Of a DNA stretch of 64,000 nt, positions 17,581-25,242 are shown piece after piece. The notes below the pieces were generated by a model. The model did no database searches. It was not told where the DNA came from and saw only the letters and a list, made by a program, of their open reading frames with translations. A program made the position numbers and the translations under genes. This DNA comes from Clostridia bacterium (GTDB taxonomy: Bacteria > Bacillota_A > Clostridia > Christensenellales > Aristaeellaceae). The DNA lies in contig JAFWUC010000053.1 of NCBI GenBank assembly GCA_017518705.1, positions 1 through 64,000 on the forward strand, in the 5' to 3' direction. Position 1 is the first letter of the stretch. The number at the start of each line of letters is the position of its first letter.

Positions 17581-18575
17581 TGTATACCATAAATCCCGAC
17601 TATCTGCTTTCGGAAGAGGATTTCGCCTCCGGCATGAGCGAGGCCGTGCTCCCCTACCTGGCCAAAAGGGAAACCCGCCTGACCGTTTCCGCGAAAGACG
17701 GCGCTCAGATTAACGTACACCGTTACGACGCGGACGCGCCGAAAGGCACCTGCGTCGTGCTGCACGGCTTTACGGAAGCGGCGAACAAGTTCTCCGAGAT
17801 CATCTATTCCCTGCTTAACAACGGTTTCTCAGTGCTCGCCTACGACCAGCGCGGGCACGGTGAAAGCTACAGGGATCCGGCTGTGAGCGACATGTCCCTG
17901 ACCCACGTCCGCCGCTTTGCGGACTATGTGGACGACCTGGACGCCGTAGTTAATAAGTGCCTGAAAATCATGCTCGCGCCGTACTGCGTGTTCGCCCACT
18001 CCATGGGCAGCGCTGTGGCCTGCCTGTACGCGGAAAAACGCCCCGAGGTGTTCCGCGCCCTCGCGCTGTGCGCGCCCATGATCGCTCCGCGCACGGGAGG
18101 CCTGCCCGTGTGGATGCTCCGCTTTATGGGCGCTGCGGCCTGCATGATCGGCAAATCCAGACGGCGCATATTCATCTCCAAGCCCTATTCCGGACACGAG
18201 AACTTCGAGACCAGCTGCTGCACCAGCCGCGCCCGCTTCGACTGGTGGGACGACAGGAAATACACCTGTCCCCGCTTCTCCAACAACGGCCCCACCTACT
18301 CCTGGATGCGCGAAGCCATGGGAGTGACCGGAAAGCTGCTTAAAAATGGCATGCCTGAAAAGATCGCCTGCCCCGTCGGCATCTGGCAGGCGGAAAACGA
18401 CTGGGAAGTCAAGCCCCTGCCGCAGGAACAGTTCATTTCCCGCGTAAAACACGGAAAACTGGTGATAGTTGCCGGCGCAAGGCACGAGATCTACCGCAGC
18501 GCCGACGAAACGCTGTATCCGTGGTGGCACGAGGTGCTGGGGTTCCTTAACGGCGCATTGGCGCGAAACGGCTGA
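17580..18575 (+). CDS. Alpha/beta hydrolase of the lysophospholipase/monoacylglycerol lipase type
   Basis: A 331-residue Hydrolase_4 enzyme without signal peptide. The nucleophile elbow is HSMGS in VFAHSMGSAVACLYAEKRPE, the oxyanion region is VLHGFTEAANKFSEI, and the acid/histidine pair lies in QAENDWEVKPLPQ and ARHEIYRSA near the C-terminus. Family members release fatty acids or acyl groups from glycerol esters or esterified sugars. Coupling to a GPH symporter suggests it may de-esterify an imported glycoside. It is followed by a terminator. Confidence 0.85.
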   Translation: MYTINPDYLLSEEDFASGMSEAVLPYLAKRETRLTVSAKDGAQINVHRYDADAPKGTCVVLHGFTEAANKFSEIIYSLLNNGFSVLAYDQRGHGESYRDPAVSDMSLTHVRRFADYVDDLDAVVNKCLKIMLAPYCVFAHSMGSAVACLYAEKRPEVFRALALCAPMIAPRTGGLPVWMLRFMGAAACMIGKSRRRIFISKPYSGHENFETSCCTSRARFDWWDDRKYTCPRFSNNGPTYSWMREAMGVTGKLLKNGMPEKIACPVGIWQAENDWEVKPLPQEQFISRVKHGKLVIVAGARHEIYRSADETLYPWWHEVLGFLNGALARNG

Positions 18576-18593
18576 CAGCAGATCTTTAACTAA

Positions 18594-18635
18594 ACGGGCA
18601 AACCGTCCTCCGACCGGGCGGCCTGCCCGTTTTTT
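18594..18635 (+). terminator. Terminator after the hydrolase gene
   Basis: ACGGGCA pairs with TGCCCGT around a GC-rich loop, followed by six T. Confidence 0.82.
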
Positions 18636-18654
18636 ATGCCCTTTCTTCTCCCGC

Positions 18655-18683
18655 TTGACAAACCGCCGCCTTTTGGTTATCAT
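18655..18683 (+). promoter_or_regulatory. Promoter of uxaC-fumarase genes
   Basis: TTGACA (18655-18660), 17-base spacer, TATCAT (18678-18683). A leader of about 75 bases follows before AGGAGC and the uxaC ATG; it contains a weak GGGCG/CGCCC pairing but no recognised motif. Confidence 0.8.
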
Positions 18684-18760
18684 TTAGCATAGGATATTGG
18701 GCGGAAACTACGCGGCTTCGCCCACGATTCGCCGTCTGCCGCAACGGCTCAGGAGCTTTA

Positions 18761-20164
18761 ATGAGACAGTTCATGGACGAGGATTTCCTGCTTTCCACCC
18801 CCACAGCCCGTACGCTGTACCACGAATACGCAGAGAAAATGCCCATAATAGACTACCACTGCCACCTTTCTCCAAAGGAGATCGCGGAAAACAAACCTTT
18901 CAGAAACGTCACCCAGCTGTTCTTGGGCGGCGACCACTACAAGTGGCGCTTCATGGCTTCCCTGGGCGTTGACGACAAGTTCATACGCGGTGACGGCGAC
19001 GATTTTGAGAAATTCCGCCTGTACGCCAAGTGCATTTCCCTGGCCATCGGCAATCCCCTGTACCACTGGACGCACCTGGAATTAAAGCGTGTGTTCGGCA
19101 TCGACACCATACTTAACGAGTCCACGGCGCGGGAGATCTACGACCGCTGCAACGAGCTGCTGGCTACCCCCGACTTCCTGCCCCGCAAACTCATAGAGCG
19201 TTTTGACGTAAGAGTGGTGTGCACCACGGACGACCCCGCCGACACGCTGATCTACCACGAAAAGCTGGCTAAAGACACCTCCTTCCCCGTAAAGGTACTG
19301 CCCACCTTCCGCCCGGACAAGGCCGTGAAGATCAATCTGGAAGGCTTTGTGGACTATATTTCCCTGCTTTCCGACATGAGCGGCGTCAAGATCGCTTCCG
19401 CCGCGGACGTGCTTGCCGCGCTTTCCGCGCGCGCGGAGTACTTCCACGACCGGGGCTGCCGCATATCCGACCACGCGCTGGACACCGTGCCTTTCGAAGA
19501 GGATTGCGAAGCGCGGGCCGAAGCCGCTTTCGCCAAGGCCATGCGCGGCGAAAAGCTGAGCGAGAGCGAGACCGACGCCTACCGCACCTACATTATGATT
19601 GGGCTGGGCGACATCTATTCCAAACTCGGCTGGGCACAGCAGTACCACATGAACGCGCAGCGCAACAACAACACGCCCATATACAAAAAATACGGCGCGG
19701 ACGTGGGCTTTGACTCCATCTCCGACGCGCCTATCAGCGGCAAGCTCTGCAAGCTTCTGGACGCCCAGGAGGTCAAAGGCGCGCTGCCCAGGACCATACT
19801 CTACACCCTGAATCCCGCCGCCAACTACATCCTCGGCACCGCCATAGGCAATTACCAGACCCAGGGCGGCATCGCCGGCAAGATACAGTTCGGTTCCGCC
19901 TGGTGGTTCTGCGACCAGAAGGAAGGCATGTACGAGCACATGAAGACGCTGGCCGCGCTGGGTGCATTGAGCGCGTTCGTGGGTATGCTGACCGACAGCC
20001 GCTCCTTCGTGAGCTATCCCCGCCACGAGTATTTCCGCCGCATACTCTGCGACCTGCTGGGCCAGTGGGTGGAAAACGGCGAATACCCCGCCGACATGCC
20101 CACGCTCAAGCTGATAGTTGAAAACATCTGCTACGGCAATGCCGCCAGCTATTTCAATTTCTGA
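18761..20164 (+). CDS. uxaC: Glucuronate (uronate) isomerase
   Basis: A 467-residue amidohydrolase-fold enzyme that converts D-glucuronate to D-fructuronate and D-galacturonate to D-tagaturonate, the entry step of hexuronate catabolism. The metal motif IIDYHCHLSPKEIAENKPF near residue 30 and VLPTFRPDKA, RGCRISDHALD and GSAWWFCDQKEG further on are family blocks. Length is normal. It has its own promoter and overlaps the next gene through TGATG. No uxuA, uxuB, kdgK or kdgA is in the window. Confidence 0.96.
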   Translation: MRQFMDEDFLLSTPTARTLYHEYAEKMPIIDYHCHLSPKEIAENKPFRNVTQLFLGGDHYKWRFMASLGVDDKFIRGDGDDFEKFRLYAKCISLAIGNPLYHWTHLELKRVFGIDTILNESTAREIYDRCNELLATPDFLPRKLIERFDVRVVCTTDDPADTLIYHEKLAKDTSFPVKVLPTFRPDKAVKINLEGFVDYISLLSDMSGVKIASAADVLAALSARAEYFHDRGCRISDHALDTVPFEEDCEARAEAAFAKAMRGEKLSESETDAYRTYIMIGLGDIYSKLGWAQQYHMNAQRNNNTPIYKKYGADVGFDSISDAPISGKLCKLLDAQEVKGALPRTILYTLNPAANYILGTAIGNYQTQGGIAGKIQFGSAWWFCDQKEGMYEHMKTLAALGALSAFVGMLTDSRSFVSYPRHEYFRRILCDLLGQWVENGEYPADMPTLKLIVENICYGNAASYFNF

Positions 20165-21006
20165 TGATACGGGAAATACACTGCAAAACGATAACGGACA
20201 CCCTGGAAAAGCTCATACTCCGCGCGGAGTATGAGCTTGATCCTGCTTTGGTGAAGTCAGTCGAGACCGCTTACGCCGAAGAAGACTGTCCCGCCGGGAA
20301 ATACGCTCTTGGCCAGCTGCTGGAAAACTACGGTATCGCAAAACGGGAGCAGGTCGCCGTCTGCCAGGACACGGGCATGTGCGTGGTGTTCTTCGAACTT
20401 GGCCAGGACGCTCACATAAGCGGAGGCGCGTTTGAGGACGCCGTGAACGAGGGCGTGCGCCGGGCATACGCGGGGCTGCGGAAAAGCGTTGTAAAAGACC
20501 CGCTGTTTGACAGGCGCAACACCCTGGACAATACTCCCGCCGTGATCCATACCCGCGTCGTTCCGGGAGACAGGCTCACCGTGACCGTAGTCTGCAAGGG
20601 CTTTGGCAGCGAGAACATGTCCGCTATCAAAATGCTGCCTCCCTCCGCAGGGGAAGCGGGAGTGACGGATTTCGTGGTGGATACGGTCAGGCGCGCCGGA
20701 GCCAACCCCTGCCCGCCCATCATACTGGGCGTGGCGATAGGCGGCACTTTCGAGCAGGCGGCAGTATATGCCAAGCTCATGACCGCCCGTCCGTTTGAAG
20801 AGGAAAACTCTGATCCTGCATACGCGCAGCTGGAAAAAAAGCTGCTGGATGCCATAAACTCGCTTGGCATAGGCGCGGCGGGCTTCGGCGGCAAAGCCAC
20901 CTGCCTCAAGGTAAGCATCTGCGCGCTGCCCACCCATATCGCGGGAATGCCCGTGGCTGTGAACGTGTGCTGCCACGCTTCCCGCCATGCGAAGGCGGTG
21001 ATCTGA
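20164..21006 (+). CDS. Class I fumarate hydratase (or tartrate dehydratase), alpha subunit
   Basis: A 280-residue 4Fe-4S hydro-lyase subunit. The three expected cluster cysteines fall in VAVCQDTGMCVVFFELG, NPCPPIILGVAIGGT and the C-terminal GKATCLKVSICALP. The family includes two-subunit fumarases and L(+)-tartrate dehydratases, which share this architecture; the sequence alone does not separate them. It is linked by a one-base TGATG overlap both to uxaC upstream and to the beta subunit downstream, so the three are one translational unit. That context raises the option that the pair acts on a hydroxy-acid from sugar-acid degradation. Confidence 0.92.
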   Translation: MIREIHCKTITDTLEKLILRAEYELDPALVKSVETAYAEEDCPAGKYALGQLLENYGIAKREQVAVCQDTGMCVVFFELGQDAHISGGAFEDAVNEGVRRAYAGLRKSVVKDPLFDRRNTLDNTPAVIHTRVVPGDRLTVTVVCKGFGSENMSAIKMLPPSAGEAGVTDFVVDTVRRAGANPCPPIILGVAIGGTFEQAAVYAKLMTARPFEEENSDPAYAQLEKKLLDAINSLGIGAAGFGGKATCLKVSICALPTHIAGMPVAVNVCCHASRHAKAVI

Positions 21007-21536
21007 TGGAACTTAAACGGCTTTCCCTCCCGCTTTCAAACGAAGACATCCTCTCGCTGCGTGCCGGCGACTGCGTGCTTTTGAGCGGCACTGTCTACAC
21101 CGCCCGGGACGCGGCGCACAAGCGCATAGTTGAAACGCTTGACAGGGGCAAAACACCGCCCATCGACCTCATTAACGCCGCCATATACTACTGCGGGCCC
21201 GCGCCCGCGCCGGAAGGCTGGGTGATCGGCCCCGCCGGCCCCACCACTTCCTACCGCATGGACGCGTATACCCCCCGCCTTATTGACGAGGGGCTCAGGG
21301 TAATGATAGGCAAGGGCCAGCGCTCGGAGGCAGTCATGGAGGTGATAAACGCGCATGCATGCGTGTATTTTGCCGCCGTGGGCGGCGCCGCGGCGCTGCT
21401 TTCGAAGCATATCACCGCCTGCGAGACAGTGGCTTATGAAGATCTGGGCGCGGAAGCGATAAGAAAGCTCACATTCAGCGATTTTCCCCTCACCGTGGCG
21501 GCGGACTGCCATGGAGGCAGCATATACGCCCTTTGA
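21006..21536 (+). CDS. Class I fumarate hydratase (or tartrate dehydratase), beta subunit
   Basis: A 176-residue swivelling domain subunit, starting MELKRLSLPLSNEDI at the ATG that overlaps the alpha-subunit stop. Blocks shared with fumarase C-terminal domains include LSGTVYTARDAAHKR, YYCGPAPAPEGWVIGPAGPTTSYRMD and the MIGKG motif, followed by YFAAVGGAAALL and a final ADCHGGSIY. It supplies part of the active site to the alpha subunit. A bidirectional terminator follows. Confidence 0.92.
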   Translation: MELKRLSLPLSNEDILSLRAGDCVLLSGTVYTARDAAHKRIVETLDRGKTPPIDLINAAIYYCGPAPAPEGWVIGPAGPTTSYRMDAYTPRLIDEGLRVMIGKGQRSEAVMEVINAHACVYFAAVGGAAALLSKHITACETVAYEDLGAEAIRKLTFSDFPLTVAADCHGGSIYAL

Positions 21537-21551
21537 TCTTCTGAATCAATT

Positions 21552-21590
21552 AAAAAACACAGAGCGCTCTTCGCGCCCTGTGTTTTTTTT
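21552..21590. terminator. Bidirectional terminator between the fumarase and udk genes
   Basis: AAAAAACACAG-GCGC pairs with GCGC-CTGTGTTTTTT, giving U-tracts on both strands between converging genes. Confidence 0.9.
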
Positions 21591-21596
21591 GTACTG

Positions 21597-22211
21597 TCAT
21601 TCCGCCTTGAAGCCCGCGTTTATGTATGCCGCCAGCATGTCGCTGATCTTCGCGTTTTTGCCGCCCCTTGCCACGATCACGTCCGCGTAATTCACGTAGG
21701 CGCGGATATATTTTTCATACATCGGCTTGACGGTGGAAAGATACTGGGCTTCGATGCCCGCGATATCGCGCCCGCGCTCCACTATGTCGCGCTTTATGCG
21801 TCTGAGCAGGCAGATGTCCGGATCTACACTGATGTAGATCTTGAAATCCATCATGTCCCTGAGCCGCTCGTCGTGGAACGCGTGAATGCCCTCGATTATC
21901 ACCGTTTCGGGCGGGTATATGAGCTCGTCCGGCAGATCTGCCCGGCAATGATGGGCGTAATCGTACGCCTTGCGGGTGATGGGCTTTCCTTCTTTAAGGC
22001 AGGTGATATCGTACAGAAGCTCGTCGTGCTCGAACACGCCGGGCTCGTCGTAGTTTATCTTGCTGCGTTCCTCAAAGGGAAGGTAAGCGTGGTCCCTGTA
22101 ATAGGCGTCCTGATTCAGCATCAGCGTATTGCCTTTTAGTTTCTGCTGCAGTTCCTTTGCCAGAGTGCTCTTGCCCGAGCCGCTGGCGCCGCAGATGCCT
22201 ATGATCAGCAT
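21597..22211 (-). CDS. udk: Uridine kinase
   Basis: A 204-residue P-loop kinase (GICGASGSGKSTLAKEL) of the pyrimidine salvage type, transferring phosphate to uridine or cytidine. LNQDAYYRDHAYLPFEE, NYDEPGVFEHDELL and VIIEGIHAFHDERLRDM are the nucleoside-binding and Walker B-like blocks; RRIKRDIVERGRD is the lid. Length matches Udk. It is last in the long minus-strand run and overlaps recN by 7 bases, a position where clostridial genomes more often have other genes. A phosphoribulokinase-like alternative is less likely given its size. Confidence 0.9.
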   Translation of the reverse strand: MLIIGICGASGSGKSTLAKELQQKLKGNTLMLNQDAYYRDHAYLPFEERSKINYDEPGVFEHDELLYDITCLKEGKPITRKAYDYAHHCRADLPDELIYPPETVIIEGIHAFHDERLRDMMDFKIYISVDPDICLLRRIKRDIVERGRDIAGIEAQYLSTVKPMYEKYIRAYVNYADVIVARGGKNAKISDMLAAYINAGFKAE

Positions 22212-23905
22212 TTTCTCAGCTCCTTTTTTGTTTGTACCGCGCGGTCAAGCAGGACTCTGGCATGATTTACCGCACTTTCGTCGCTGCTCTCGCCGCCTAT
22301 CAGCCGCGTGACTTCCTTAAGCCGCCCTTCATCGTCCAGCCGCCTGACCACGGATACCGTGCGCTCGCCCTCCTGGTGTTTCTCCACCATGAACTGCGTG
22401 TCTGAGAGCGCCGCTATCTGCGCAAGATGGGTCACGCAGATAACCTGTCTGTCCCCCGCCAGCAGCGCCAGCTTTTCGCCCACGGTCTGGGCCATGCGCC
22501 CGGAAATGCCCGTGTCTATCTCGTCGAAAATCAGCGTCTCGATGCCGTCGCCCGATGCCAGCACCACCTTGAGTGCCAGCATGAAACGGGACATTTCGCC
22601 GCCGGAAGCGATGTCCTTGAGCGGCTTCATCGGCTCGCCCGGGTTGGTAGAGATCACGAATTCCACTTCTTCCGCGCCGCGCGCGCAGGGCGGGATGGGC
22701 GTAAGCTGCACCTTGAGCACCGCTTTTTCCATGCCCAGGTCCTTAAGCTGCTCCATTATCGCTTTTTCAAGCCCTTTGGCTGCGGCACTGCGGGCAGCGG
22801 TAAGCTTCGATGCGGCCTGCTGCAGCGCTTTTTCGGCCTTTTCCACTTCCGCAGTCAATTCGTCCCGCCTGAAATCAATGTTAGCCAGCTCGTCCAGCTC
22901 TTCCTGGGCTTTCCGGGCATATTCGATCACGTCGCTTATCTCCGGACCGTATTTGCGCTTGAGCTTTTTGAGCTTCTCAAGCCTTTCGTACACCCTGTCC
23001 GCCTGTGCGGGATCGAACGAAAGCTCCTCGAAGGCGGTCTGCACCTCGTAGCCTATGTCCTTGACCTGGCTAAGCGCTTCCTCCAGCCTGTCCGAGAGGA
23101 CCGCGTACTTTTCATCCAGGTCCGATATTTCGTTAAGGGCGTTGAGGGCGCGTTCCATGCTCTCCTGGGCGCTGATGCTCTTGCCGCCCAGATACAGCCT
23201 TTCGTACGCCGTACGCACGCTCTGGCTCAGTTTTTCGCTGTTCTCGAACAGCCGGCTCTGGCGCTCAAGTTCTTCCTCTTCACCCTTTTTGAGCTTGGCG
23301 GACTTGATCTCCTTGAGCTGCATTTCCAGCGTGTCCTGCCTTTGGGACAGCGTCTTCTCGTCCTGGGAAAGCCGTTCCAGTTCCGCCTTCAGCCCGGAAT
23401 ATACGCCGTACGCCTCCTGGGTCTCGCCTTTCAGTGCAAGCAGTTCCTTGCCGCCGAAAGCGTCCAGGTATTCCATGTGCTCCCTTACGTTCAGAAGCCT
23501 CTGGTGCTCCTGCTGACCGTGCAGGTCTATGAGCAGCGAAGTGAACTCTTTGATCGTGTTTAGCGGCACCAGCGCGCCGTTCACACGGCACAGGCTCTTG
23601 CCCTGGCTCGTGATCTCGCGGGTGATCTCGGCGTAGCCGTCGTCGTACTCGATCCCCATATCGTCCAGGAACTGTTTAGCCTTGCCGCACTCGCTGATGT
23701 CGAACAGCGCCCGCACCCGCGCTTTTTCCGTGCCGGCCCGGACCATTTCCCTGCCGCCTCGGTGCCCCAGCGCCAGGTTCACGCTGTCCACGACTATACT
23801 TTTGCCCGCGCCGGTCTCACCGGTCAGCGCATTAAGCCCCCGCGTAAGTTCTATGCGGAGGCTGTCGATAAGAGCAATATTGTGAATGTCCAGTTCAAGC
23901 AGCAT
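22205..23905 (-). CDS. recN: DNA repair protein RecN
   Basis: A 566-residue SMC-like ATPase recruited to double-strand breaks. Walker A is ALTGETGAGKSIVVDSVNLAL near residue 30 (quoted in part), flanked by the lever region LALGHRGGREMVRAG; a central coiled coil spans roughly 150-380; the signature and Walker B are SGGEMSRFMLALK and TLIFDEIDTGISGRMAQ, with VICVTHLAQIAA as the H-loop. It begins one base after argR, the common order in Bacillota. Confidence 0.97.
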   Translation of the reverse strand: MLLELDIHNIALIDSLRIELTRGLNALTGETGAGKSIVVDSVNLALGHRGGREMVRAGTEKARVRALFDISECGKAKQFLDDMGIEYDDGYAEITREITSQGKSLCRVNGALVPLNTIKEFTSLLIDLHGQQEHQRLLNVREHMEYLDAFGGKELLALKGETQEAYGVYSGLKAELERLSQDEKTLSQRQDTLEMQLKEIKSAKLKKGEEEELERQSRLFENSEKLSQSVRTAYERLYLGGKSISAQESMERALNALNEISDLDEKYAVLSDRLEEALSQVKDIGYEVQTAFEELSFDPAQADRVYERLEKLKKLKRKYGPEISDVIEYARKAQEELDELANIDFRRDELTAEVEKAEKALQQAASKLTAARSAAAKGLEKAIMEQLKDLGMEKAVLKVQLTPIPPCARGAEEVEFVISTNPGEPMKPLKDIASGGEMSRFMLALKVVLASGDGIETLIFDEIDTGISGRMAQTVGEKLALLAGDRQVICVTHLAQIAALSDTQFMVEKHQEGERTVSVVRRLDDEGRLKEVTRLIGGESSDESAVNHARVLLDRAVQTKKELRKC

Positions 23906-23906
23906 T

Positions 23907-24365
23907 TCAGAAGCGCTTTCCCGTAAGTTCCTTAAGGCGGGCCACCACGTCGTCGGTGTCCTCTATGTTTTTAACTATCGCCACAACGGTGTTTTCCCCG
24001 GCGATCGTGCCGATTATTTCGGGCCAGCCCAAATTGTCTATGGCTTCGGCAGCGGTCTGCGCCGCGGCGGTAATGGTCTTGAGCACCACCAGGTTGCCCG
24101 CTCCGTTCACGCTGGTGACAGACTCGGAAAAAATGCGCAGATACCTGTCGCGGCCTTCGCTCTCCTCCGTGCCGCCGACAGCATATTTATATGTACCGTG
24201 GTCAGTCGCGGTCTTTATAAGCTTTAATTCCCTTATATCCCTGGACACGGTAGCCTGGGTCACGTTTACGCCCGCCTCAGCCAGCGCTTTTGTGAGCCCT
24301 TCCTGAGTATCGATCTCCTTTTCGGCGATTATCTCAAGTATAAGGGCATGGCGTTTAACCTTCAT
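23907..24365 (-). CDS. argR: Arginine repressor ArgR
   Basis: A 152-residue hexameric regulator. The N-terminal winged helix contains TQATVSRDIRELKLIK and the C-terminal domain binds arginine at GTIAGENTVVAIVKN. It controls arginine synthesis and breakdown genes; argG and argH are in this window behind matching operator half-sites. GGAGG lies 6 bases before its ATG. Its own upstream region carries two TGTATAA half-sites over a promoter, suggesting autoregulation. Confidence 0.97.
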   Translation of the reverse strand: MKVKRHALILEIIAEKEIDTQEGLTKALAEAGVNVTQATVSRDIRELKLIKTATDHGTYKYAVGGTEESEGRDRYLRIFSESVTSVNGAGNLVVLKTITAAAQTAAEAIDNLGWPEIIGTIAGENTVVAIVKNIEDTDDVVARLKELTGKRF

Positions 24366-24396
24366 GATTTGCCTCCAGAATATTCATTACGGTATG

Positions 24397-24426
24397 ATTA
24401 TACATTATTTATACATTTTTATGCAA
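24397..24426 (-). promoter_or_regulatory. argR promoter with overlapping ARG half-sites
   Basis: On the minus strand TTGCAT (24421-24426), an 18-base spacer, and TATAAT (24397-24402). Two copies of TGTATAA (24411-24416 region and 24398-24404) overlap the spacer and -10. The same TGTATAAT half-site recurs before argG. This is an internal promoter between tlyA and argR. Confidence 0.65.
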
Positions 24427-24438
24427 TATAAAACCGCG

Positions 24439-25242
24439 CTAAACGCCAAAATTAACATGCGCGGCGCATACCGTGTCCCGTATGAGCTCCGGAGTGACGC
24501 TGTCCGTGCCGGCCCGGTTTTTAAGGTGCAGCAGGAATTCTATGTTGCCTTCCTGCCCCGTTATGGGCGAATAGTCCAGCCCCACGGGGCCAAAACCGTT
24601 ATCCCTGCAGAAAACCACGATATCCGAAACCACCTTGATGTGGGTCTCCGGGTCTCTCACCACGCCCTTTTCCCCCACTTCCTCCTTTTGTGCCTCGAAC
24701 TGCGGTTTTATAAGCGCCACGAAATCGGCGCCCGGAGCGAGCAGTCTGAATACCGGCGGAAGTATCGCCTTAAGCGAAATGAAGGATACGTCCGTGACGC
24801 CCATATCCAGGCTTTCGGGAATGTCCCCGGGCTTCAGCAGGCGGGCGTTGGTGCGCTCCATGACCCGCACCCTTTCGTCGTTCCTGAGCTTCCACGCCAG
24901 CAGATTATATCCCACGTCCACCGCGTAGACCCTTTTGGCGCCGCGGCTTAACAGCACCTGGGTGAACCCGCCCGTAGACGCGCCTATGTCGGCGCACACT
25001 TTATCAGCGGCTGAAATGTCGAACACCTTGAACGCCTTTTCCAGCTTATGCGCGCCCCGGCTGACCCAGGCATCCTGATCGCCTTTCAGCCTGAGAAGCG
25101 TTATGTCCTTTATCTTGTCGGACGGCTTTAACAGCTTCTGGGTACCGTACAGCGCCTTGCCCTCCATTATGAGAGCGGCGGCGATGTTCAGACTGTCCGC
25201 AAGCCCCGCCCTGACCAGCGCTTCGTCCGCCCGTTCAGCCAC
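24439..25242 (-). CDS. tlyA: TlyA-family rRNA 2'-O-methyltransferase
   Basis: A 267-residue protein with an N-terminal S4 RNA-binding domain (residues 1-60) and a FtsJ-like methyltransferase domain: ADIGASTGGFTQVLLSRGAKRVYAVD is the SAM motif, with VSRGAHKLEKA before it and TDVSFISLKAILP after. TlyA enzymes methylate cytidines of 16S and/or 23S rRNA and affect capreomycin sensitivity. It starts with GTG at 25242 behind AGGAGG and overlaps dxs by 8 bases. Proteins of this family are sometimes labelled haemolysins; that name is not supported. Confidence 0.93.
   Translation of the reverse strand: MAERADEALVRAGLADSLNIAAALIMEGKALYGTQKLLKPSDKIKDITLLRLKGDQDAWVSRGAHKLEKAFKVFDISAADKVCADIGASTGGFTQVLLSRGAKRVYAVDVGYNLLAWKLRNDERVRVMERTNARLLKPGDIPESLDMGVTDVSFISLKAILPPVFRLLAPGADFVALIKPQFEAQKEEVGEKGVVRDPETHIKVVSDIVVFCRDNGFGPVGLDYSPITGQEGNIEFLLHLKNRAGTDSVTPELIRDTVCAAHVNFGV

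Noticed and set aside
24439..25242. Haemolysin function for the TlyA protein
   Set aside because: The S4 plus FtsJ-like domains indicate rRNA 2'-O-methylation; the haemolysin label is historical.
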